Origin: Rhizobium sp. BK602
GTDB lineage: Bacteria; Pseudomonadota; Alphaproteobacteria; Rhizobiales; Rhizobiaceae
NCBI RefSeq assembly: GCF_014195095.1
Contig: NZ_JACIBC010000006.1
Location: 491,399-555,398, forward strand
Length of the DNA stretch: 64,000 bases
Direction of reading: 5' to 3'
Shown: positions 1 through 7,328 of the stretch, piece by piece
How positions within the stretch are numbered: the stretch's first letter is position 1
Layout: the number at the start of each line of letters is the position of its first letter
Program-made: the position numbers and the translations under genes
Notes under the pieces: generated by a model
Databases searched by the model: none
Seen by the model: only the letters and a program-made list of their open reading frames with translations
What the model was told of the DNA's origin: nothing

Positions 1-647
1 TTGTCGAGATCGACTGACACGATCGAGTTGATCGTATTGATCAGCGACACAGCGTCGGTGCCGCCGGCCTTGGCGGCGCGGGCGGGCTTGCGGATGTCGG
101 TGATATTCGGCGTCAGCTTGGTGATGACGGGCATGCGCGTGTACTGCTTGCACCAGCGCACCACCATTTCGATATATTCCGGCACCTGTCCAACCGCGGA
201 GCCCATGCCGCGCTCGGACATACCGTGCGGACAGCCGAAGTTGAGCTCGATACCGTCGGCGCCGGTCTCCTCGACCAACGGCAGGATGGCCTTCCAGGCC
301 TGTTCCTCGCAAGGCACCATGATCGAGGCGATCAAGGCGCGATCCGGCCAGTTCATCTTCACCTGCTTCATTTCGCGCAGATTGGTGTAGAGGTCGCGGT
401 CGGTGATCAGCTCGATATTGTTCAAGCCGAGCAGGCGGCGGTCGGCGCCCCAGATCGCGCCGTAGCGCGGGCCGTTGACGTTGACGACCGGCGGCCCTTC
501 CTCACCGAGCGTCTTCCAGACCACGCCGCCCCAGCCCGCCTTGAAGGCGCGCTCGACATTGTAGGCCTTGTCGGTCGGCGGCGCGGAGGCCAGCCAGAAC
601 GGGTTCGGGGATTTGATGCCGACGAAATTATTGCGGAGATCAGCCAT
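1..647 (-). CDS. preA: NAD-dependent dihydropyrimidine dehydrogenase subunit PreA (3' end cut by window)
   Basis: Reduces uracil and thymine to their 5,6-dihydro forms with NADH, together with PreT, in the first step of reductive pyrimidine catabolism. The reverse strand from the ATG at 647 reads as a dihydroorotate dehydrogenase-like flavin barrel. It starts MADLRNNFVGIKSPNPFWLA and contains ASAPPTDKAYNVERAF and the conserved block ELNFGCPHGMSERGMG near residue 140. The C-terminal ferredoxin part lies outside the window, so only about 215 codons are visible. It sits 13 bp downstream of preT and is surely cotranscribed with it. The family assignment is strong because PreA follows PreT here exactly as in other Proteobacteria. 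Confidence 0.95.
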   Translation of the reverse strand, partial: MADLRNNFVGIKSPNPFWLASAPPTDKAYNVERAFKAGWGGVVWKTLGEEGPPVVNVNGPRYGAIWGADRRLLGLNNIELITDRDLYTNLREMKQVKMNWPDRALIASIMVPCEEQAWKAILPLVEETGADGIELNFGCPHGMSERGMGSAVGQVPEYIEMVVRWCKQYTRMPVITKLTPNITDIRKPARAAKAGGTDAVSLINTINSIVSVDLD

Positions 648-660
648 ATCAATTCTCCCT

Positions 661-2022
661 TCAGGCGACGGCAGCAGCCGGCTGCGCGGCAAAGCCAAGC
701 GCACGATTGATGGATTCGGCCGCGTCGCGACCCTGTGCCACGGCCGAGACCGTCAGGTCGTCGCCGCCGAGCACGCAGTCGCCGCCGGCCCAGACGCCCT
801 CGAGCGAGGTGCGGCCTTCGCCGTCGATGGCGATGCGGCCGGCTTCCATGCGCAATGCGCCGAGGCCGGAGGCTTCGAAGGTCTGGCCGATCGCCTTGAA
901 GACCTGGTCGGCGGCGATGACGCCGACATCGCCCGTGCCGGTGAGCTTGCCGTCGCGCAGCTCGGTATATTCGACCTCGATGCCGGCAACCTTGCCGTCC
1001 TTGTCGAGGATGCGCTTCGGCGCCAGCCAATGCCGGATCATGACGCCCTTGGAGGCGGCGAGATCCTGCTCGTACTCGGACGCATTCATGTGTTCCTTGC
1101 CGCGGCGATAACAGATCGTCACCTCCTCGGCGCCGAGGAGCTTCGCCTGCACGGCGGCGTCGATGGCGGTCATGCCGCCGCCGAGAACAACGACACGGCG
1201 GCCGATGGCGATATCGGCCTTGTCGCTCGCCTGGCGCAGTTCGGCGATATAGGCAACGGCGTCGGCGACGCCATCGAGATCCTCGCCTTCGGCGCGCAGC
1301 GCGTTGACGCCGGCAAGGCCGAGGCCGAGGAAGACGGCATCATATTGCTGGGAGAGATCGGCAAGGCTGAAATCGCGGCCGAGCGCTTGCCCGTTCTTGA
1401 CCTCGATGCCGCCGATGGAGAGCACGTAGTCGACTTCCTTCTGTGCGAAGCCGTCGACCGCCTTGTAGGTGGCGATGCCGTATTCGTTGAGGCCGCCGGC
1501 CTTCTCGCGGGCGTCGAAGATCACGACCTCATGACCCTTGACGGCAAGGCGATGGGCGCAGGCAAGGCCGGCTGGGCCGGCGCCGATGACGGCGATCTTC
1601 TTGCCGGTGGAGGCGGCGCGGGCATAGAACTGCTTGTTCTCGGCCATCGCTATGTCGGTCGCGTAGCGCTGCAGGCGGCCGATTTCCACGGGGCGCTCTT
1701 CGGCGGTGTTGCGCACGCAATCCTGCTCGCAGAGCTGTTCGGTGGGACAGACGCGGGCGCACATGCCGCCGAGGATGTTCTGGTCGAAGATCGTCTTGGC
1801 CGAGCCGATCGGGTTGCCGGTCGAGATCTGGCGGATGAACATCGGAATGTCGATGGAGGTGGGACAGGCCGTCATGCACGGCGCGTCGTAGCAGAAATAA
1901 CAGCGGTCGGCTGCGACCAGCGCCTCATGATCGTTCAGGCGCGGGTGAAGATCGGAAAAGTTTGCATCATATTCGGCAGGCGTCAGCCTGCCCTTATGAA
2001 TCCCAGTTTCCAGTCGTCCCAT
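661..2022 (-). CDS. preT: NAD-dependent dihydropyrimidine dehydrogenase subunit PreT
   Basis: Electron-input subunit of bacterial dihydropyrimidine dehydrogenase (453 aa). It resembles the small subunit of glutamate synthase. The N-terminal region has the two cysteine clusters that bind Fe-S centres (CYFCYDAPCMTACP near residue 42 and CARVCPTEQLCEQDC near 90). Next comes an FAD Rossmann motif (VIGAGPAGLACAHRLA, near 145) and a second nucleotide-binding motif (VVVLGGGMTAIDAA, near 275) for NADH. A C-terminal GGDCVLGG segment closes the FAD site. Length is normal for the family. It is the first gene of the preTA pair. Upstream are AT-rich repeats that could be its operator. Confidence 0.95.
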   Translation of the reverse strand: MGRLETGIHKGRLTPAEYDANFSDLHPRLNDHEALVAADRCYFCYDAPCMTACPTSIDIPMFIRQISTGNPIGSAKTIFDQNILGGMCARVCPTEQLCEQDCVRNTAEERPVEIGRLQRYATDIAMAENKQFYARAASTGKKIAVIGAGPAGLACAHRLAVKGHEVVIFDAREKAGGLNEYGIATYKAVDGFAQKEVDYVLSIGGIEVKNGQALGRDFSLADLSQQYDAVFLGLGLAGVNALRAEGEDLDGVADAVAYIAELRQASDKADIAIGRRVVVLGGGMTAIDAAVQAKLLGAEEVTICYRRGKEHMNASEYEQDLAASKGVMIRHWLAPKRILDKDGKVAGIEVEYTELRDGKLTGTGDVGVIAADQVFKAIGQTFEASGLGALRMEAGRIAIDGEGRTSLEGVWAGGDCVLGGDDLTVSAVAQGRDAAESINRALGFAAQPAAAVA

Positions 2023-2058
2023 TGAAGTTCCCTCTTATAGTAAACGGCTAGTGATACG

Positions 2059-2095
2059 AACGGTAACTCAGGATAAAAAATTTATCAAACGGTAA
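2059..2095. promoter_or_regulatory. Candidate operator upstream of preTA: palindrome inside a direct repeat
   Basis: A 15-bp perfect palindrome (GATAAA-AAA-TTTATC, 2072-2086) lies between two direct copies of AACGGTAA (2059-2066 and 2088-2095), about 40 to 70 bp upstream of the preT start. The position fits a repressor site over the preTA promoter. The repeats are seen directly; their function is inferred. They do not match the RutR consensus known to me. Confidence 0.4.
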
Positions 2096-2332
2096 AATTT
2101 TTGGATTTTTGGAGAGGTCGCGGCGAGTGGGGCTAGTGACCGCCATAACTCCCGGCTTGTCGGTATTTGTTTTGTAATTATCTGTTTTTAAACGAATTTT
2201 TCGCCAAGCTTTTACTGCTGAAGCGAGGCTTTCCGGAGAGGATTGAATTCTTCATGGCGATGGGCTGGGCCGGTTGCTTCCCGCATTGAAGGCATATGGC
2301 GACGAAAAAATCGGAAATTTTTTGAAAAACAT

Positions 2333-2357
2333 GGAACCAAGGCCCGGCCCCGCCGTT
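2333..2357 (+). promoter_or_regulatory. EcfG-dependent promoter of the GsrN-like sRNA
   Basis: GGAAC (2333-2337), 16 nt, CGTT (2354-2357): a perfect match to the alphaproteobacterial EcfG/RpoE2/SigT consensus. It faces right, towards the predicted sRNA, and no protein-coding gene follows on this strand before the terminator at 2452-2485. Confidence 0.8.
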
Positions 2358-2363
2358 TAGACA

Positions 2364-2485
2364 GTGCTTGATGATGAGCGCATCAATCGATGCACGCCCC
2401 CAACATCGTCATCGGGCATCTACTCACGGTCCCCTCCCGATGAGTGAAAAGCAGCCAGTGCGCCGCCCTCGCACTGGCTGTTTTC
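2364..2485 (+). ncRNA. Predicted EcfG-controlled small RNA, GsrN-like
   Basis: An RNA of about 120 nt is predicted from the EcfG promoter (start expected 6 to 9 nt after CGTT) to a Rho-independent terminator. The 5' half can pair GATGATG with CATCGTC and leaves a C-rich loop (CGCCCCC). A second small hairpin (ACTCA 2422-2426 with TGAGT 2441-2445) shows CCCCTCCC in its loop, which could pair with Shine-Dalgarno sequences. GsrN of Caulobacter is a SigT-dependent sRNA of the general stress response with a C-rich 5' loop. Homologues near the ecfG locus have been proposed in other Alphaproteobacteria. Promoter, structure and position beside the kinase-phyR-nepR-ecfG cluster support homology. Expression is not shown by sequence alone. 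Confidence 0.72.
2452..2485 (+). terminator. Rho-independent terminator of the sRNA
   Basis: Perfect 11-bp inverted repeat (CAGCCAGTGCG at 2452-2462, CGCACTGGCTG at 2470-2480) with a 7-nt loop, followed by TTTTCGTT. A classic intrinsic terminator on the plus strand. On the minus strand it lies just downstream of the kinase stop, so it may also end that transcript. Confidence 0.85.
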
Positions 2486-2510
2486 GTTGTGCGGCATTCA
2501 TCGCACGGTA

Positions 2511-3536
2511 TCAGCGGCGTCTCAGGATTTCGTATTCGGTCTCGGGAATCGTCAGGCGATAGGCGATGCTGTCGTCGCCGATGGTAAAGTCGGCGCGGCC
2601 GTTCATCGAACTCGGCACCACGCGTTCGAGCACGGTGCGGCTGAAGCTGTTATCCTCGAATTCGTGATCGGCGGGGAAGAAGAAGCGCTCCGACCAGGCA
2701 ACCTCGATAGCCTTCCTGCCGTCGAGTTCGGCTTCCTTGCAGTTCAGCGTGATGCTGGTGGCGCCGGCGGATATGGCGCCGTGCGAGGCGGAATTGACGA
2801 TGAGTTCATGCAGCGCGAGGCCGAGATGCACGGCGGCATTCGGCGTCAGATGGGCGTTGATGCCATAGATCGGCATCGGCACGCCGGCATCGGGCCAGTA
2901 GGGGGCGAACTGCTTTTCGGCGAGTTCGAACAGGTAGGCGCCGCGCCAGCTGGAATCGGTGATCAGATCCTGCGAGTTCGACAGGGATTGCAGGCGACCG
3001 CGGAACTTGATCAGGAAATTGTCGATCGACAGCGTATGGCGAGCCGTTTGCGTGGCGATGCCCTGGATGATCGCCAGCAGGTTCTTGGAGCGATGCGACA
3101 GCTCGCGCAACAGCGACTTCAGAACCTTTTCGCGGTGGCGGGTCTCGGTGATCTCGGAGATGACGGAGAGCAGGCCGTGCGGTTTGCGTCCGCCGATGCG
3201 CTCGATCTTCAACTCGTAGATGCGCACGCCGTCGCCGGTTGGAAGTTCCACCTCGGCGCTGGCCGGCTTGCCGCTTTCCAGCACGCCGCGCTTCAATTGC
3301 AGCAGATGCTCGCCATCCTTCTGGCCGAAGAGCTGGATATCGGTGCCGCCGATGAGAAGGGATGGCTTCAGGTGGTCGGGCAGGTTTTCGGCATAGCGGA
3401 TTGCAAGGCTCGGATCCTGAAAGAGAATCGATACGCCGGCGCTGCCGAGCGCCCGCTCCATCATAGCGGCCTTGCCTTCGAAACTCAAAGGCGCGCCGGG
3501 TAATGGTTCAGTCGTATTCACCGGCTTGCCTTTCAC
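2511..3536 (-). CDS. HWE/HisKA_2-family sensor histidine kinase of the general stress response
   Basis: Soluble sensor kinase (341 aa) expected to phosphorylate PhyR. Residues about 20-135 resemble a PAS-type sensor region. The dimerisation and phosphoacceptor helix is ELSHRSKNLLAIIQGIA (His near residue 147), typical of the HWE/HisKA_2 class. A HATPase domain follows with the N-box LHELIVNSASHGAIS. No transmembrane segment is visible, so the signal is probably cytoplasmic. The chosen start is a GTG; an in-frame GTG five codons later is possible. The gene is preceded by its own EcfG promoter and lies next to phyR on the same strand, giving a feedback loop. Its stimulus is unknown. Confidence 0.88.
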   Translation of the reverse strand: MKGKPVNTTEPLPGAPLSFEGKAAMMERALGSAGVSILFQDPSLAIRYAENLPDHLKPSLLIGGTDIQLFGQKDGEHLLQLKRGVLESGKPASAEVELPTGDGVRIYELKIERIGGRKPHGLLSVISEITETRHREKVLKSLLRELSHRSKNLLAIIQGIATQTARHTLSIDNFLIKFRGRLQSLSNSQDLITDSSWRGAYLFELAEKQFAPYWPDAGVPMPIYGINAHLTPNAAVHLGLALHELIVNSASHGAISAGATSITLNCKEAELDGRKAIEVAWSERFFFPADHEFEDNSFSRTVLERVVPSSMNGRADFTIGDDSIAYRLTIPETEYEILRRR

Positions 3537-3643
3537 TCGAATTTCGAGACGCCCGCCGAAAGGGCGTTCTCAACCGGAAGAACTCGGTCCGGTTCATATA
3601 GTTACTTGCGATAACAGTCGGTAAAGCGTCCCTGCGCAGCCGG

Positions 3644-3668
3644 AACGCTCGGTTGCGATTTTTGTTCC
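3644..3668 (-). promoter_or_regulatory. EcfG-dependent promoter of the HWE kinase gene
   Basis: On the minus strand: GGAAC (3668-3664), 16 nt, CGTT (3647-3644). Perfect consensus spacing, about 110 bp upstream of the kinase start and between phyR and the kinase gene, so the kinase can be transcribed independently of phyR. Confidence 0.8.
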
Positions 3669-3689
3669 GAGACGGAGTGCCAAATGGGC

Positions 3690-4484
3690 TCAGGCGGCCA
3701 CCTTTGTGGTTTCGTTGAAGAAAAGCGCCTGGCTGATCAGTGCCTTGACCATGTCCGGATTGAACGGCTTGGTCACCAGGAAGGTCGGCTCCGGCCGTTC
3801 GCCGGTCAGCAGGCGCTCAGGGAAGGCTGTGATGAAGATAACCGGAATGCTCGACGTCTTGAGGATGTCGTTGACCGCATCGATGCCGGAACTGCCGTCG
3901 GCAAGCTGGATATCGGCGAGCACCATGCTGGGCTTGGTGGCGTTGTAGAGCGCAACCGCCTCGGCATGCGTACGGGCGATGCCGGTGACCCGATGTCCAA
4001 GGCTTTCTACCATCTGCTCGATATCCATGGCGATCAACGGTTCGTCTTCGATGATCATGATATCGGTCGCGACCTGGCGCGAAATTTCCTGCGATGCCTT
4101 GTCGAGCAGATGCATGGCTTCGGTCTCCGGGACGTCGAGAATGTCGGCGATCTCGCCGAGGCGGAAGTTTTCAACGGAAGCGAGAAGAAAAGCCTGACGG
4201 GCAGCCGGCGAGATTTTCGCCAGATTGACGGAGGCGCGCTGCTCCCAGGCATAGGGCGAGGTCGGCTCGGGGATTTGAATGGCCGAGGAACCGAAGAGCC
4301 TGGTAAAGAGTTTATAAAGGGCGACACGGTCGTTGGACGTATCCGGAAAGATCGACAGATCGGAGATGATCGCTTCCAGGACGGCGGCGACATAGGCGTC
4401 ACCCGATGTCTGTGTCCCGGTGAGCGCGCGGGAGTAGCGGCGCAAATATGGAAGATGCGGCGCAATGCGTGTGGAAAGGGTCAT
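3690..4484 (-). CDS. phyR: General stress response regulator PhyR
   Basis: Anti-anti-sigma factor (264 aa). The N-terminal half (about 1-135) is the sigma-like domain that mimics EcfG and captures NepR. The C-terminal half is a receiver domain beginning IMIIEDEPLIAMDIE, with phosphoacceptor Asp191 in VLADIQLADG and the conserved Lys in TKPFNPDMV. Phosphorylation opens the protein so that NepR leaves EcfG. The ATG at 4484 was chosen because it gives the family N-terminus and is preceded by GGGAG. A longer reading to 4556 would run over the promoter. It is divergent from nepR-ecfG, the usual rhizobial arrangement. Confidence 0.95.
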   Translation of the reverse strand: MTLSTRIAPHLPYLRRYSRALTGTQTSGDAYVAAVLEAIISDLSIFPDTSNDRVALYKLFTRLFGSSAIQIPEPTSPYAWEQRASVNLAKISPAARQAFLLASVENFRLGEIADILDVPETEAMHLLDKASQEISRQVATDIMIIEDEPLIAMDIEQMVESLGHRVTGIARTHAEAVALYNATKPSMVLADIQLADGSSGIDAVNDILKTSSIPVIFITAFPERLLTGERPEPTFLVTKPFNPDMVKALISQALFFNETTKVAA

Positions 4485-4548
4485 TAACGGCTCCCGCCTC
4501 TTATCAATTCCTAATTGAAACACAGCCGCTAAGCTGGAATGACAAACA

Positions 4549-4573
4549 AACGTCATTTTGGTAAAAAAGTTCC
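4549..4573 (-). promoter_or_regulatory. EcfG-dependent promoter of phyR
   Basis: Minus strand GGAAC (4573-4569), 16 nt, CGTT (4552-4549), about 65 bp upstream of the phyR start. It matches the EcfG consensus exactly. Confidence 0.85.
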
Positions 4574-4581
4574 TCTGTGCC

Positions 4582-4606
4582 GGAACTTTTTTTAGGCAAT
4601 GGCATT
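4582..4606 (+). promoter_or_regulatory. EcfG-dependent promoter of nepR-ecfG
   Basis: GGAAC (4582-4586), 16 nt, CATT (4603-4606): one mismatch from CGTT but within the looser GGAAC-N18-TT form described for RpoE2. Its -35 element lies only 8 bp from the -35 element of the divergent phyR promoter, so two holoenzymes would compete for the space. This implies positive autoregulation of ecfG. Confidence 0.75.
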
Positions 4607-4747
4607 ACATTGCCGATGAAACAGTAGGCTTCATCCCCTCCAATTCGGTAGGATGCGGACGTGGACGAGGCGAACTGGCCTCCCGGATGAGGGCTGACAG
4701 CGCATCCGACCCATGAACGCAAGAAATGCGGAAGCGAGCAGGCGATA

Positions 4748-4954
4748 ATGACCACCCAGAACCAAGAGGACGCGGATCGCAAGCGGGCCGAGATGCGCGC
4801 GATCGATATCCTCGATCCCAACAATCAGATCGGCAACCGGCTACGTTCCTTCTATGCCGCGGCGCAGGATGAGGCTATCCCGGATCGCTTCCTCGATTTG
4901 CTCGAGAAGCTGGATCAGGCCGAGCGCTTGGCTTCTGCAAAAGTCTCCGACTGA
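4748..4954 (+). CDS. nepR: Anti-sigma factor NepR
   Basis: Small protein (68 aa) that binds and silences EcfG until phosphorylated PhyR takes it away. It carries the typical NepR core IGNRLRSFYAAAQDEAIPDRFLDLLEKLD, which forms the two helices that wrap around the sigma factor or PhyR. It lies 12 bp upstream of ecfG in the same operon, which keeps their production coupled. Length and position are standard for the family. Confidence 0.95.
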   Translation: MTTQNQEDADRKRAEMRAIDILDPNNQIGNRLRSFYAAAQDEAIPDRFLDLLEKLDQAERLASAKVSD

Positions 4955-4966
4955 GGGGGAAGCGTC

Positions 4967-5518
4967 ATGGAATCGCAACCGAGCTTCAAGCGCGAACTCC
5001 TGGCTGCCCTGCCCAGTCTGCGTGCCTTCGCCATCTCGCTGACCGGCCGCCACGACCGCGCCGACGATCTGGTGCAGGACACCATCATGAAGGCCTGGGC
5101 CAAGCAGGACCATTTCGAGATGGGCACCAATATGAAGGCCTGGCTCTTCACCATCCTGCGCAACGAACTCTACAGCCAGATGCGCAAGAGCGGCCGCGAA
5201 GTGCAGGACAGCGACGGCCTGTTCACGGAATCGATGGCGACGCATCCCGCGCAATATGGCGCGCTCGACCTGCAGGATTTCCGCAAGGCGCTGGATCAAT
5301 TGCCGCCGGATCAGCGTGAAGCCATCATTCTCGTGGGGGCTTCCGGTTTTTCCTATGAAGAGGCCGCCGAAATCTGCGGCTGCGCTGTCGGCACCATCAA
5401 GAGCCGCGTCAACCGTGCGCGGCAGCGTCTGCAGGAACTGTTGCAGATTTCCGGAGAGGCCGATTTCGGCCCGGACGCCACTTCCGCGCCGCTGACCTCC
5501 AAGGCTTTCGCGTTCTAA
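4967..5518 (+). CDS. ecfG: ECF sigma factor EcfG (RpoE2-type), general stress response
   Basis: RNA polymerase sigma factor (183 aa) of the ECF15 group. Region 2 is seen at about residues 25-75 (DDLVQDTIMKAWAKQ, then MKAWLFTILRNELYSQ). Region 4 is at about 108-160 (LPPDQREAIILVGASGFSYE, then GTIKSRVNRARQRL, the helix that reads the -35 GGAAC). It directs transcription of the stress regulon including, by the promoters read here, its own operon, phyR, the kinase, the sRNA and the DUF883 operon. The ATG follows a GAGGGGGAAGCGTC leader with a good ribosome-binding site. Confidence 0.96.
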   Translation: MESQPSFKRELLAALPSLRAFAISLTGRHDRADDLVQDTIMKAWAKQDHFEMGTNMKAWLFTILRNELYSQMRKSGREVQDSDGLFTESMATHPAQYGALDLQDFRKALDQLPPDQREAIILVGASGFSYEEAAEICGCAVGTIKSRVNRARQRLQELLQISGEADFGPDATSAPLTSKAFAF

Positions 5519-5596
5519 TCCGAATATGCTCGTTGCCTTTGGGCTGTGGGGCAGGCTGTGCCTTTTCCCAAGGCGGGCGCGACGACGGCTGCGTCG

Positions 5597-6001
5597 TCAA
5601 TCGTCCCGCTTCTTCGCTCCCTGGAAATTTCCGAACAAAAGCGCCGTGGCGATGGCCGCGGTCAGCAACGGTTGGGTCTTGATGAGGCCGAGGGCAGCGA
5701 CCGCGACGGATTCCAGCGCCGCGCGGCGTTCGCGGGCGCGACGCTCCTCCTGCTTGTTGAGGATCGCCATGACGACGAGGACGATCAGGCCGAGCAGCAA
5801 TGCGCCGGCGGCAATCAGCAGGGCCGCGACCGCCGCGCCGTAGATCGCCGCCAGCCAGATGGCGGCGGCGATCAGGGCGAAGGCATAGGCGGTCAGGATG
5901 AGAAGCACGGCGATGCCGACAAAAATGCCGTTGCGCTTGGTGCGCGCAACGGTGCGGTTCACTGTGCCCGACAGAAGCACGCTGAGGATCGGAGCGAGCA
6001 T
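5597..6001 (-). CDS. Small integral membrane protein, phage-holin/DUF1469-like
   Basis: Hydrophobic protein (134 aa) of unknown function. After a basic N-terminus with a TVNRTVARTKRNG segment there are two long membrane helices close together (about residues 27-75). A charged RRARERRAALESVA stretch follows, then a third weaker helix. This layout is common in proteins annotated as phage holin family or DUF1469, which often accompany DUF883 proteins in rhizobia. The start at 6001 follows a GGAGC sequence and gives a compact protein; a longer reading would overlap the upstream gene. It lies 10 bp after the DUF883 gene, so they share the upstream EcfG promoter. Confidence 0.75.
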   Translation of the reverse strand: MLAPILSVLLSGTVNRTVARTKRNGIFVGIAVLLILTAYAFALIAAAIWLAAIYGAAVAALLIAAGALLLGLIVLVVMAILNKQEERRARERRAALESVAVAALGLIKTQPLLTAAIATALLFGNFQGAKKRDD

Positions 6002-6011
6002 CGCGGCTCCT

Positions 6012-6362
6012 TTAGCGGCGGGACAGGAGCAGGGCGAAGACCAGGCCGAATGCCGCGGCGGCACCGATCGTTGCGACGGGATGCTGACGCACGGTCCTGC
6101 GCACTTCGCGCGTGCCCCTGGCGTAGCCATGCTGCAATTCCCGCAGCAGTTCCTCGCCGCGTGCGGTCAGATCTTCCAAGCCCGACTCGGCATGCGCCCG
6201 CATCGTCTTGCTCTGCTTGGCGCTGTTTTCGCCGACGATCTTGGCAAAGGCGGCAATCTCCTCGCGCAGGTGCTCGATCTGCTCCTCGATGCTGGTTTCG
6301 ATGTCGTGCAGGTTGCTGCCGTTGCGTTTGGATTTTGCCGAGTGGAAAATGGATGTGGCCAT
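6012..6362 (-). CDS. DUF883 (ElaB/YqjD-like) membrane-anchored protein
   Basis: Protein of 116 aa with a long amphipathic helical region (about residues 18-85, rich in Glu, Lys and Arg) and one C-terminal transmembrane helix (VATIGAAAAFGLVFALLL). It ends in SRR, as in the ElaB/YqjD/DUF883 family. E. coli relatives are stationary-phase, RpoS-dependent proteins that anchor ribosomes to the inner membrane. The presence of an EcfG promoter upstream fits an equivalent stress role in Alphaproteobacteria. The ribosome link is family knowledge, not shown here. Confidence 0.85.
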   Translation of the reverse strand: MATSIFHSAKSKRNGSNLHDIETSIEEQIEHLREEIAAFAKIVGENSAKQSKTMRAHAESGLEDLTARGEELLRELQHGYARGTREVRRTVRQHPVATIGAAAAFGLVFALLLSRR

Positions 6363-6481
6363 GGTCTTGCTCCCTTGCGTCTCTGGCCGGCGCTTGAAGA
6401 ATACGCCCGTCGTTCGTCACGGATGTTGCCAGACATAGCGCCTTTGCGTGCGCAGATGGTTGATCTGGATCACTATTCTTC

Positions 6482-6507
6482 AACGCGGCGATGCAACGAA
6501 AGGTTCC
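6482..6507 (-). promoter_or_regulatory. EcfG-dependent promoter of the DUF883 operon
   Basis: Minus strand GGAAC (6507-6503), 17 nt, CGTT (6485-6482), about 120 bp upstream of the DUF883 start. The spacing is one longer than in the other sites but within the reported range. Confidence 0.65.
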
Positions 6508-6529
6508 AATTTCCCGCCAGGAAGGGAAA

Positions 6530-7321
6530 TCAGCCGGCGAGTGCACTATGGGCAAGAACGAAGGGAGCGCCGTCGGCGGGGACGCGGTTGACCCGCAATG
6601 CGCAGCCGAAGACATCCTCCAGATGGCGATCGGTCAGCACGTCCGCGACCGTGCCCGAAGCCTGCAATCGCCCGTTCTTGAGCAGCAGCATCCGGTCGGC
6701 AAACAGGGCTGTCAGGTTGAGGTCGTGCATCACGGCGATGACGCCGCCGCCGCGCTGGCAGAATTGCCGGGCCAGCGACATGATCGTCAGCTGATGGCTG
6801 ATATCGAGGCTGGAAACCGGTTCGTCGAGCAACAGCCAGCAGGGCTTGCCGTCGACCTTCGGCTCGGAAATCTGGCAGAGCACGCGCGCGAGCTGGACGC
6901 GCTGCTGCTCGCCGCCGGAAAGCTCCTGGTAGAAGCGGCCTTCGAAACCCGGCAGGTCGACGGAGGCCAGCACCTCGGCGGCGATGCGGTCGGCCTGCTC
7001 GGGCAGGCGGTTGCGCCCGGTCGTCAGCCCCATGCGGACGATTTCGCGGACGGTGAAGGGAAAGGAGATGGCGCTTGCCTGCGGCAGCACGCCGCGCGTT
7101 TGCGCCAGTTGCCAGGGCTGAAGGCTGCTGATTTCCGCTGCGTTGAGGCGCACCGAGCCCAGATAGGCAAGCTCGCCGGAAATCGCCTTCATCATGGTCG
7201 TCTTGCCGGAGCCATTCGGTCCGCAGATCGCCGTCAGCGTTCCGGGCTCGGCGACGAAGGAGACGTCATGAACGACGGTCTTGCCGGCAAGCCGGACGGA
7301 GAGGTTGGAGACGTCGATCAT
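6530..7321 (-). CDS. hmuV: Haem ABC transporter ATP-binding protein HmuV
   Basis: ATPase of the haem importer (263 aa). Walker A is GPNGSGKTT (near residue 34), the signature is LSGGEQQRVQLARVL (near 139), Walker B is WLLLDEPVSSLD (near 160) and the switch His is in AVMHDLNLTALF. It works with the HmuU permease and periplasmic HmuT to bring haem across the inner membrane. It is the last gene of hemP-hmuSTUV and follows hmuU by 7 bp. Confidence 0.95.
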   Translation of the reverse strand: MIDVSNLSVRLAGKTVVHDVSFVAEPGTLTAICGPNGSGKTTMMKAISGELAYLGSVRLNAAEISSLQPWQLAQTRGVLPQASAISFPFTVREIVRMGLTTGRNRLPEQADRIAAEVLASVDLPGFEGRFYQELSGGEQQRVQLARVLCQISEPKVDGKPCWLLLDEPVSSLDISHQLTIMSLARQFCQRGGGVIAVMHDLNLTALFADRMLLLKNGRLQASGTVADVLTDRHLEDVFGCALRVNRVPADGAPFVLAHSALAG

Positions 7322-7328
7322 CTAGGGC

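Noticed and set aside
568..2025. A 485-codon plus-strand frame over preT
   Set aside because: Antisense shadow of preT with no domain and no ribosome-binding site.
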